Source: Candidatus Woesearchaeota archaeon | GTDB lineage: Archaea; Nanobdellota; Nanobdellia; Woesearchaeales; ARS49 | NCBI GenBank assembly: GCA_019323555.1 | Contig: JAHWHC010000007.1 | Coordinates: 1 to 11,599 of the forward strand | Direction: 5' to 3' | DNA: 11,599 nucleotides | Made by a program: the position numbers and the translations under genes | The notes under the pieces: generated by a model | What the model was told of the DNA's origin: nothing | The model's database searches: none | Seen by the model: only the letters and a program-made list of their open reading frames with translations | In this document: one piece after another, positions 6,834 to 11,599 of the stretch | Numbering within the stretch: the stretch's first letter is position 1 | How the letters are laid out: the number at the start of each line of letters is the position of its first letter

Positions 6834-6835
6834 AA

Positions 6836-7582
6836 TTAATCGTTTTCAACACGAGGAGCAAGAATAAAGCTCAGCAAAACCTTGTCTATGACTTTATACT
6901 CCAGCTTTAATGGATAGTCCTGGCTGAAATGAATATTAACTTCACTAGCTAACTTAGAGCCCTGCATCATCTTCTTCAGGTATTCAATAGAGTACTTTGC
7001 CTTGACAGAAGCTTTTGTGTCTGAATTAATCTTTGTCAAGTCATCTGCAGGAATGTCAATACTTGCTTTTGACAAATCTCCTTCTGCACTAACCATCATT
7101 TTGTCAGGCTCTGCAGCAAAAGTCACAGATTCAGAAACAATATCTGCATCATCAATAGCATCATTCAAGACACTGGTTGCTGTAGAAATAATAACAGGGA
7201 ATGAAAGATTAGGAACTTTCTGCTCTGTCTCCTCAATTTCAATCAAAGGAAGACTAAAAGTCCTTGTGGATTTGCCTTTCAGGGTAATCTTTAATTTATT
7301 TTCATTAGTTAATTCAAGAGAGAGTATGTCATTAGCCTTGGCTCTCCTTAAAATCTGCTTGAAATTAGCCAAATTAATCGCGATTTCTGTCTCCTTGTTT
7401 ATTTCATACTCTGTAAACGCACTAGAGAAAAGCTTGAAAACAACCATAGCAACATTAGCAGGATCCATTGCAATCATCTCAATACCATCCTTGGTCAATT
7501 TAAAACGCGCTTCATGCACTAATTCAGAAATAACTGCTATACTGTCTTTTAGATAAGTTGAGTCTGCTATTGTTAATTTCAT
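6836..7582 (-). CDS. pcn: DNA polymerase sliding clamp (PCNA)
   Basis: A 248-residue archaeal PCNA, the ring-shaped clamp that tethers DNA polymerase, ligase, Fen1 and other PIP-box proteins to DNA. The length and both repeated clamp domains fit. Recognisable pieces are EARFKLTKDGIEMIAMDPANVAM (about 24-46, with the family's DPANVAMV motif), the interdomain connecting region around 117-130 (LPLIEIEETEQKVPNL), and the C-terminal LAPRVEND, which matches the conserved LAPR(I/V)E ending. A TATA box at 7618-7625 and an AGGGGG ribosome site 7 bases before the ATG show that this gene opens the unit; purB follows 11 bases downstream. Only one PCNA gene is seen in the window. Confidence 0.96.
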   Translation of the reverse strand: MKLTIADSTYLKDSIAVISELVHEARFKLTKDGIEMIAMDPANVAMVVFKLFSSAFTEYEINKETEIAINLANFKQILRRAKANDILSLELTNENKLKITLKGKSTRTFSLPLIEIEETEQKVPNLSFPVIISTATSVLNDAIDDADIVSESVTFAAEPDKMMVSAEGDLSKASIDIPADDLTKINSDTKASVKAKYSIEYLKKMMQGSKLASEVNIHFSQDYPLKLEYKVIDKVLLSFILAPRVEND

Positions 7583-7589
7583 TTTTATA

Positions 7590-7595
7590 CCCCCT
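7590..7595 (-). promoter_or_regulatory. Ribosome binding site of pcn
   Basis: AGGGGG on the minus strand, 7 bases before the ATG at 7582. This gene has a short leader, in contrast to most first genes in the window. Confidence 0.6.
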
Positions 7596-7617
7596 AAAAA
7601 CCAGAAGTGTTTGCTAG

Positions 7618-7625
7618 TATAAATA
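7618..7625 (-). promoter_or_regulatory. TATA box of the pcn-purB operon
   Basis: TATTTATA on the minus strand, centred about 39 bases before the pcn ATG. Transcription should start near 7595, just upstream of or at the AGGGGG ribosome site. Confidence 0.55.
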
Positions 7626-7644
7626 TTTTGTTATTTTGTAATGG

Positions 7645-8988
7645 TTATTCGAAAAGCATGGTGTGGCCATTTAAAAGCTGGTGAGCATTCTTGCCCTCAA
7701 CATAGCCCATCTTGGTGCCTAGTTCAATAAAAGAATCCATTGCAGGTTTTTCACAGTGCACAGGGATGATATTCCTAGGCTTTAAAAGCTTGATAAGATC
7801 CCTAATGTCCTCTTTGCGGCCATGGCCAGAGACGTGCGCGCCCTTAAAGATCCTGACACCCTTGTTCTTAAGATGATCCTCTAATATCTCCCTGTATGCT
7901 CTGTTAATAGGGGTGGGGATGACATTACAGGAGAAAATAACCTCGTCCTCGTCCTCAAAAGCAAAAGAATAAATTCCTGTAGACATCTTTGACAGAGTTG
8001 CCTTAGGCTCGCCTTGATGACCAGTAACAATCAACAGGTATTTTTCAGGCCCTTCTTTCTGAACCTGCTTAAGCTTTTTTGCGATCTGCCTCGCAAAACG
8101 GCATACTTCCCCTTCTTTTTCTAAATGAGCAATATTTGCTTCTGCAGCCGCCGCGATGTATTTTGACAAAGAGCGACCCAAGAAAACAATCTTTCTATTC
8201 AGTTTCTTTCCAAAAGCAGCAATTGATTTTAATCTAGCAATATGCGATGAAAAAGTTGTTGCAATAATCGCTTTTCCACGAGAATCAACATCAAGCATGA
8301 CACCTTTCAGCATCTCTTTAGCTACGTTCTCAGAAGGGCACTTGCCATCATAAGGGCAATACAAGGCATTAATTATCGCAACAGCAACGCCTTTTTTGCC
8401 TAATTTTTCCAGAGCAGCATAATTCGGCTTGCCACCTAAAGTGGGAGAGTTATCTAACTTGAAATCTGCAGCATAAACAACAGCACCATACGGTGTGTGA
8501 ATTGCAACAATAGAGGCCTGCGGCGTGGAATGAGTAACATGAATCAATTCTATTGAGATTTTATCAGAAATCTTGATTGTAGAATTAGGATTCAAGGCCT
8601 TAATCTGATTAGGAAGCTTGATTTTCTCGTCCTTGCAGATAGCTCTCAAGACAGCAGCAGTAAAAGGAGTGCAGATAACAGGAGCCTTGTATTTTCCAGC
8701 TAAATAAGGAATAGCACCTACATGATCCAGGTGTGCGTGAGTAGGAACAATAGCCTTCACCATTGCTTTCCAATCTTTGATAAGATCATCATTAGGGATA
8801 GCTTTCGCCTTAATCAAATCAGAAGCCTTCAGCTTTATGACAGTCTCCCCCTCTTCTTCAGTAATCTTGATGTAATTCGGAAGATGAAGACCCATATCAA
8901 TAACTACAACTTCATTATCTACCTTAATTGCAGTCATGTTCTTGCCAACCTCTGCATAACCGCCAATTGCCTTGATTTCAATAGCCAT
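7645..8988 (-). CDS. rnj: Archaeal ribonuclease J (beta-CASP metallo-beta-lactamase)
   Basis: A 447-residue ribonuclease of the beta-CASP family; archaeal RNase J is a 5'-to-3' exonuclease of RNA in the cytoplasm. The metallo-beta-lactamase motifs are HAHLDH (84-89), H153 in VTHSTPQ, and D175 in AADFKLD, which bind two zinc ions. The beta-CASP part has TTFSSH (motif B) and HVSGHG (motif C), then the final PVHCE. Beta-CASP motif A, normally an acidic residue followed by Ser/Thr, reads IINALYCPYDGKCPSE, so an Asn occupies the expected Asp/Glu position and two cysteines lie in the loop. The protein has no KH domains, unlike the archaeal CPSF1/FusA-type relatives, which supports RNase J. The lactamase motifs are intact. 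TATA box and start give leaderless geometry; it is transcribed alone. Confidence 0.9.
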   Translation of the reverse strand: MAIEIKAIGGYAEVGKNMTAIKVDNEVVVIDMGLHLPNYIKITEEEGETVIKLKASDLIKAKAIPNDDLIKDWKAMVKAIVPTHAHLDHVGAIPYLAGKYKAPVICTPFTAAVLRAICKDEKIKLPNQIKALNPNSTIKISDKISIELIHVTHSTPQASIVAIHTPYGAVVYAADFKLDNSPTLGGKPNYAALEKLGKKGVAVAIINALYCPYDGKCPSENVAKEMLKGVMLDVDSRGKAIIATTFSSHIARLKSIAAFGKKLNRKIVFLGRSLSKYIAAAAEANIAHLEKEGEVCRFARQIAKKLKQVQKEGPEKYLLIVTGHQGEPKATLSKMSTGIYSFAFEDEDEVIFSCNVIPTPINRAYREILEDHLKNKGVRIFKGAHVSGHGRKEDIRDLIKLLKPRNIIPVHCEKPAMDSFIELGTKMGYVEGKNAHQLLNGHTMLFE

Positions 8989-9011
8989 AATTCATTCTTT
9001 TAGAGAATAAG

Positions 9012-9019
9012 TATAAAAA
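9012..9019 (-). promoter_or_regulatory. TATA box of the RNase J gene
   Basis: TTTTTATA on the minus strand, centred about 28 bases before the ATG at 8988, with no ribosome binding site between. It lies about 10 bases from the end of the truncated tRNA copy. Confidence 0.6.
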
Positions 9020-9026
9020 TGTTATT

Positions 9027-9057
9027 GAAAAATGAATGCGGGGCGCAGGTGCGAACC
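9027..9057 (-). repeat. Truncated copy of the tRNA-Leu 3' end (direct repeat)
   Basis: On the minus strand this holds GGTTCG, then CTGCGCCCCGCA and ATTCATT, repeating the T-arm, 3' acceptor strand, discriminator and downstream flank of the tRNA-Leu gene. A run of 19 bases (9031-9049) is identical to 9143-9161, an offset of 112 bases, and similarity continues on both sides. It has no D-arm, anticodon arm or 5' acceptor strand, so it is not a working tRNA. Confidence 0.8.
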
Positions 9058-9135
9058 AAACTTTTGAAAAAAGTTTGATCAAAACAGCACTGCACAAGGC
9101 AGTGAGCGCGAACCTTCTTTAGTCCCTAATTCGCG
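9057..9135. other. Three consecutive perfect hairpins between the two tRNA 3'-end copies
   Basis: Noncoding stretch between RNase J and the tRNA. Hairpin 1 pairs CAAACTTTT (9057-9065) with AAAAGTTTG (9069-9077), loop GAA. Hairpin 2 pairs CACTGC (9088-9093) with GCAGTG (9099-9104), loop ACAAG. Hairpin 3 pairs CGCGAA (9107-9112) with TTCGCG (9130-9135) and has an inner TTAG/CTAA stem (9119-9122, 9126-9129). The 7-mer GCGAACC occurs at 9051 and again at 9108. On the minus strand it lies downstream of the tRNA and could be a processed trailer, a terminator region (six T's in hairpin 1), a small structured RNA, or a mobile repeat flanked by duplicated target. No ORF is seen. Confidence 0.6.
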
Positions 9136-9148
9136 ATAGAAGAATGAA

Positions 9149-9285
9149 TGCGGGGCGCAGGATTCGAACCTGCGTAGGCACTAAGCCAACAGATATCTCA
9201 CCACTCGAGATAATGAGCGGCTGGACAAACAGATTGTCATTACCGGCCTTGAGTCTGTCCCGTTTGGCCACTCCGGCAGCCCCGC
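9149..9285 (-). tRNA. tRNA-Leu (anticodon CAA) with a 53-base intron
   Basis: Exon 1 is 9285-9248 and exon 2 is 9194-9149; the intron is 9247-9195. The acceptor GCGGGGC pairs fully with GCCCCGC and the discriminator is A. The D-stem is CCG/CGG, the anticodon stem ACAGA/TCTGT, the loop CTCAAGA with anticodon CAA, the long variable arm is 15 bases (GGC/GCC), and the T-arm GCAGG-TTCGAAT-CCTGC is perfect. The mature tRNA is 84 bases; no CCA is encoded. The intron lies at the standard archaeal place after base 37. The splice sites form a bulge-helix-bulge: loop bases CTCA pair with TGAG in the intron, with 3-base bulges AG|G and AT|A, and GGTAATGA/TCATTATC forms the intron helix. Discriminator A and the long variable arm exclude Ser and support Leu reading UUG. 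Confidence 0.93.
9195..9247 (-). other. Bulge-helix-bulge intron of tRNA-Leu(CAA)
   Basis: 53 bases, to be cut by the tRNA splicing endonuclease. Beside the splice helix, its tip forms a 5-bp hairpin (GACAA/TTGTC at 9224-9238) whose loop is TCTGT, an exact copy of the 3' strand of the anticodon stem; the 7-mer AACAGAT (plus strand) occurs at both 9188-9194 and 9228-9234. No box C/D motifs or open frame are evident. Confidence 0.85.
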
Positions 9286-9310
9286 ATGAACGGGAGAAAA
9301 CGACTGTTAT

Positions 9311-9318
9311 TATTTAAA
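9311..9318 (-). promoter_or_regulatory. TATA box of the tRNA-Leu gene
   Basis: TTTAAATA on the minus strand, centred about 29 bases from the tRNA 5' end, and directly behind the stop codon of the last coiled-coil gene. Confidence 0.55.
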
Positions 9319-9320
9319 GT

Positions 9321-9686
9321 TTATTCTAAACCCTGAAGCCTTTCCTCAACTTTGGCTAATTCAGACTCCAACAAGTCCATCTTAGAAGCAACTTCCTTCA
9401 TCTTGGTCTTAGGCACCTTGCCTGTCCTTTTCCTGGCAACATGCTCGTACTTAGGAGGGGCCTGCAGAGGAGTCTTAGGAAGATGTGTCTTCAATTTCCG
9501 GTTCAAGACCATAATCTCATCAAGAACTCTCTTTAACTCAATAATGTACTTTGCCTTTTCCTGCTTAAGGTTCTCGAAATCCTCAAAATCCTTTAAAGCA
9601 TCTAAAATATCCTTAGAAGAATTAAGCAAAAGACGCCTAGCGTTAATCGGGTTCTTTATTCCGACAAAGAATTTATCCTTGCTCAT
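9321..9686 (-). CDS. Coiled-coil protein, third gene of the three-gene operon
   Basis: A 121-residue basic, helical protein not assigned to a named family. It begins KDKFFVGIKNPINARRLLLN (residues 4-23), recalling the FVxxED start of the modules in the two upstream genes. Residues 25-66 form one coiled coil, a proline-rich basic linker follows (about 69-95, including KTPLQAPPKYEHVARKRTG), and a second coiled coil closes the protein (98-121). The start ATG overlaps the stop of the upstream gene in an ATGA, so it is translationally coupled. There is no membrane segment or signal peptide. The similarity to the two upstream proteins is weaker than that between those two, so common origin is likely but not sure. 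Function unknown; a structural or assembly role is inference. Confidence 0.72.
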   Translation of the reverse strand: MSKDKFFVGIKNPINARRLLLNSSKDILDALKDFEDFENLKQEKAKYIIELKRVLDEIMVLNRKLKTHLPKTPLQAPPKYEHVARKRTGKVPKTKMKEVASKMDLLESELAKVEERLQGLE

Positions 9687-9910
9687 AGTTCTGGCTCTAA
9701 GAGTAAATGATCAATCTCGTAAACTCTTTTAGTTACTTCTCCAAGCTCTTTAGTCCAGTTAGCGATTTCTGCATCCTCCTGCTTCTTTATCTCATTGATC
9801 TTATTAAGCAGAAACCTTGCCTGGTCAAGCTTTTCCTTGATCAAACCCATAATCTCAGTGATGTCCTTATAATCCTCTATTTTAACAAATACTGGTGCTT
9901 TTTGTTCCAT
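9683..9910 (-). CDS. Small coiled-coil protein, second gene of the operon, paralogue of its upstream neighbour
   Basis: A 75-residue protein made of a single module: a short strand-like start APVFVKIEDYKDI (5-17) followed by two helices joined near residue 40, with a conserved Trp (NWTKEL) in the second. Aligned without gaps to the C-terminal 71 residues of the upstream protein it has 19 identities by eye, including FV-ED-K, KxQE, W, and the closing V and D, so they are paralogues. I place the start at the ATG at 9910, since GGTGA lies 5 bases before it; a GTG at 9919 that overlaps the upstream stop is in frame but would sit on the ribosome site. Its own stop overlaps the start of the next gene. 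Function unknown. Confidence 0.74.
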   Translation of the reverse strand: MEQKAPVFVKIEDYKDITEIMGLIKEKLDQARFLLNKINEIKKQEDAEIANWTKELGEVTKRVYEIDHLLLEPEL

Positions 9911-9915
9911 TTTAT

Positions 9916-9920
9916 TCACC
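9916..9920 (-). promoter_or_regulatory. Ribosome binding site deciding the start of the second coiled-coil gene
   Basis: GGTGA on the minus strand, 5 bases before the ATG at 9910. It includes the TGA stop codon of the first gene, so termination and reinitiation should be coupled. Confidence 0.6.
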
Positions 9921-10491
9921 CTTGCGCCTCAGCTATAACCTTATCAACATAAGAGAGCTTTGACTCAACATTCTCCAGAGTCTTTTTCCACTTCTCAAAA
10001 GCCTTAAGCTCCTGATTCTTCAAGTCAGTAAGCCTCTGCAGGTATTCTTCTGCTTCAACAAGCTTTGACCGCACGAAATTAGTGTTGGCAGCCAGATTCT
10101 TGAAATCCTCGACAGCAACAAACATAGGCTTGACCTCTTGATGGTGCACGATCTCTTCAGGCTTTTCTATGGCTTCTTGTATTGTCCTGTCAAAAACCTT
10201 TCTAGGAGTTAATTCAGCAAACTCTGGCTCAGCAAGAGTAGGATGCACAGGAAGTCCTGGCATTTCCTCTTCTTCAGAAGGCATCTCTGGAAATTCAGGC
10301 ATCTTATAGCCTTCTTCTTTTTCCAGTTCAGGAAACTCGAGCCTAGGCTTTATCTCAGGAAACTCAACAGGTCCTTCTTCTTCCTCTGGTGCACTCGGCG
10401 CAGTAAGATCTGCAGGCGGTGCTGGAGGAGGAGGAAGCTCAAACTCTTCTTCAGCAGTTTCTTCTTTTTTCTTTTTCAAGAAATTAAACAT
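9916..10491 (-). CDS. Acidic proline-rich protein with C-terminal coiled-coil module, first gene of the operon
   Basis: A 191-residue protein of unknown function, in three parts. Residues 1-9 (MFNFLKKKK) are amphipathic with hydrophobics followed by lysines, and could touch a membrane or a partner. Residues 10-118 are acidic and proline-rich, low in structure, with a PPPPAPP run and three EFPE motifs (about 43, 52 and 66). Residues 122-191 are the FVAVEDFK module with two helices, shared with the next gene. The start ATG at 10491 lies about 27 bases after a TATA-like element, fitting a leaderless mRNA; an in-frame GTG at 10500 is the alternative and adds three residues. It leads an operon of three overlapping genes and is divergent from the radical SAM gene. 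No enzyme motif is visible, which suggests a scaffold; this is inference. Confidence 0.74.
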   Translation of the reverse strand: MFNFLKKKKEETAEEEFELPPPPAPPADLTAPSAPEEEEGPVEFPEIKPRLEFPELEKEEGYKMPEFPEMPSEEEEMPGLPVHPTLAEPEFAELTPRKVFDRTIQEAIEKPEEIVHHQEVKPMFVAVEDFKNLAANTNFVRSKLVEAEEYLQRLTDLKNQELKAFEKWKKTLENVESKLSYVDKVIAEAQG

Positions 10492-10513
10492 TTTTTCCAC
10501 ACCCCAGAGTAAC

Positions 10514-10536
10514 TATTTTTAATCCATTATTAAAAA
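10514..10536. promoter_or_regulatory. Divergent promoter region with an 8-bp palindrome
   Basis: The minus-strand TATA-like TTAAAAATA (10514-10522) for the coiled-coil operon lies within a perfect inverted repeat, TTTTTAAT (10516-10523) and ATTAAAAA (10529-10536), loop CCATT. The repeat could be a regulator site, or chance in AT-rich DNA. Confidence 0.4.
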
Positions 10537-10568
10537 CTTTTGGGACTATCCCTTAATAGTAACAATTC

Positions 10569-10576
10569 TTTTAATA
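10569..10576 (+). promoter_or_regulatory. TATA box of the amrS gene
   Basis: TTTTAATA is centred about 26 bases before the ATG at 10598, which favours that ATG as a leaderless start over the in-frame GTG at 10592. Confidence 0.5.
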
Positions 10577-10597
10577 GAGGGCAGAAATAGAGTGGAC

Positions 10598-11599
10598 ATG
10601 AAAGAGGCGCTCTGGTGGAAAAAGGCAAAAGAAAAGACAGTACAGTGCTTTCTGTGCCCAAGAAAATGCGTAATTAAAGAAGACGGCATAGGCTTCTGCG
10701 GAGTGAGGCAGAACAAGCAGGGAAAGCTGTATTCCCTTGTTTATGGAAAGCCAACAGGGGTGCAGATAGACCCAATTGAAAAAAAGCCCTTATACCACTT
10801 TAAACCAGGCTCTGCAGCGTTTTCTATAGGCACAGTAGGGTGCAACCTAGTGTGCCAGCACTGCCAAAACTGGCAGACAAGCCAGACCAAACCAGAGAAA
10901 TTCCATTCTTATGACCTGACTCCTGAAGAAGCTGTAGAGAAAGCAAAGCAAGAGCACTGCAAAAGCATTGCATACACCTATAATGAACCCACAATATTCG
11001 GGGAGTATGTTATGGATACTGCTAAACTGGCGCGCAAGAATGGAATCAGCAATGTCTTGATAACAAATGGATTCACAGGAGATGATGCAAGACTAGATTT
11101 CTGCAAGTATATTGATGCTGTCAATGTTGACTTAAAAGCATTTGACAATGATTTTTACAAAAAATACTCTGGAGCATGGATAGAACCAGTGCTAGAGAGC
11201 TTAACAATCTATAAAAAGAAAAAAGTGTGGCTAGAGATAACAAACCTGATAATCCCTACATTGAACGACAACATGGAGAAAATAAAAGAGATGATAACCT
11301 GGCTAAAAGGACACTTAGGAGGGGATGTTCCACTGCACTTTTCTGCATTTTACCCATCATATAAATTACAAGATTTACCCCCTACATCAGCAGCAACACT
11401 TATAGAAGCAAGAAAACTAGCAATGAAGATGGGCATGAATTATGTTTACATAGGAAATGTGGTCACAACAGATGAGGACAACACATATTGCCCAAAATGC
11501 GGAGAATTAGTGATTGAGAGGATGAATTTCACGATATTGCAGAACAAACTAGTGAAGAACAAGTGCAAATGCGGGTCCACAATACCAGGAGTATGGTAA
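10598..11599 (+). CDS. amrS: AmmeMemoRadiSam-system radical SAM enzyme
   Basis: A 333-residue radical SAM protein of the COG1180 group related to pyruvate formate-lyase activating enzymes, of the subtype that elsewhere sits with AMMECR1 and Memo genes. The reaction of this family is not established. The N-terminal cysteine motif has C17, C20, C24 and C34 (CFLCPRKC then GFCGVR). The radical SAM motif CNLVCQHC has C82, C86 and C89, the ligands of the 4Fe-4S cluster that cleaves SAM. The TIM-barrel part follows, with TYNEPTIFGEY and the SNVLITNGF segment. A C-terminal zinc ribbon has C298, C301, C323 and C325 and ends IPGVW, typical of the subtype. The start is the ATG at 10598 from TATA geometry; GTG at 10592 is possible. 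The stop codon is the last three bases of the window, so the gene is complete. AMMECR1 and Memo are not seen here. Confidence 0.88.
   Translation: MKEALWWKKAKEKTVQCFLCPRKCVIKEDGIGFCGVRQNKQGKLYSLVYGKPTGVQIDPIEKKPLYHFKPGSAAFSIGTVGCNLVCQHCQNWQTSQTKPEKFHSYDLTPEEAVEKAKQEHCKSIAYTYNEPTIFGEYVMDTAKLARKNGISNVLITNGFTGDDARLDFCKYIDAVNVDLKAFDNDFYKKYSGAWIEPVLESLTIYKKKKVWLEITNLIIPTLNDNMEKIKEMITWLKGHLGGDVPLHFSAFYPSYKLQDLPPTSAATLIEARKLAMKMGMNYVYIGNVVTTDEDNTYCPKCGELVIERMNFTILQNKLVKNKCKCGSTIPGVW

Noticed and set aside
7002..7556. 184-codon open frame on the plus strand
   Set aside because: It lies wholly antisense to PCNA, which is unmistakable, and its product shows no family features.
9027..9057. A second tRNA gene
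   Set aside because: Only the 3' end of the tRNA is present; the T-loop is altered and there is no partner strand for the acceptor stem.
9195..9247. Box C/D guide RNA within the tRNA intron
   Set aside because: No convincing C box (RUGAUGA) and D box (CUGA) pair in the right places.
1..11599. CRISPR array, transposase, integrase, phage or toxin-antitoxin genes
   Set aside because: I found no regularly spaced repeats and no product with such motifs; the only direct repeat of note is the tRNA 3' end.

Overview
The window looks like a piece of an AT-rich archaeal chromosome, most probably from a small-celled DPANN lineage of the Woesearchaeota/Pacearchaeota kind. The archaeal call rests on a Hef/FANCM-type helicase, a homotrimeric-type PCNA, an archaeal RNase J, a TraB-family protein, an AmmeMemoRadiSam radical SAM enzyme, a tRNA-Leu with an archaeal bulge-helix-bulge intron, and TATA boxes about 26-29 bases upstream of many starts. 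The lineage call is weaker. It rests on compact proteins, tight spacing and several small coiled-coil proteins of unknown function.

Left block (1-2940), all on the minus strand: the N-terminal helicase part of Hef (running off the left edge), an M50/site-2-protease-like membrane protein whose zinc motif is degenerate, and a short TraB-family protein. Each has its own TATA box.

Plus-strand block (2978-4404): a PRC-barrel protein translationally coupled to a compact divergent PAP2 (YuiD-like) membrane protein, then a two-gene unit of a B-box-like zinc finger protein and a coiled-coil protein. This block ends three bases from the convergent end of the next block.

Central minus-strand block (4408-9020): a pentameric ligand-gated ion channel homologue with signal peptide, YPFD Pro-loop and four membrane segments. 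Upstream of it lie PurB (adenylosuccinate lyase) directly behind PCNA in a probable two-gene operon, and archaeal RNase J with its own promoter.

Region 9020-9320: a tRNA-Leu(CAA) gene with a 53-base intron. Downstream of it lies an imperfect second copy of its 3' end. Between the two copies are three perfect hairpins in about 80 bases, which looks like a small inserted element or a structured RNA.

Right block: a minus-strand operon of three overlapping genes for small coiled-coil proteins (10491-9321). The first two share an obviously homologous C-terminal module and the third looks related. The first also has an acidic proline-rich tail with repeated EFPE motifs. This is the best candidate for an undescribed system. 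Divergent from it is a complete amrS-type radical SAM gene.

Most genes are core information-processing, nucleotide or membrane functions. I see no CRISPR array, transposase, phage gene or toxin-antitoxin pair. The unexplained parts are the coiled-coil operon, the zinc finger/coiled-coil pair, the channel and the hairpin element beside the tRNA.
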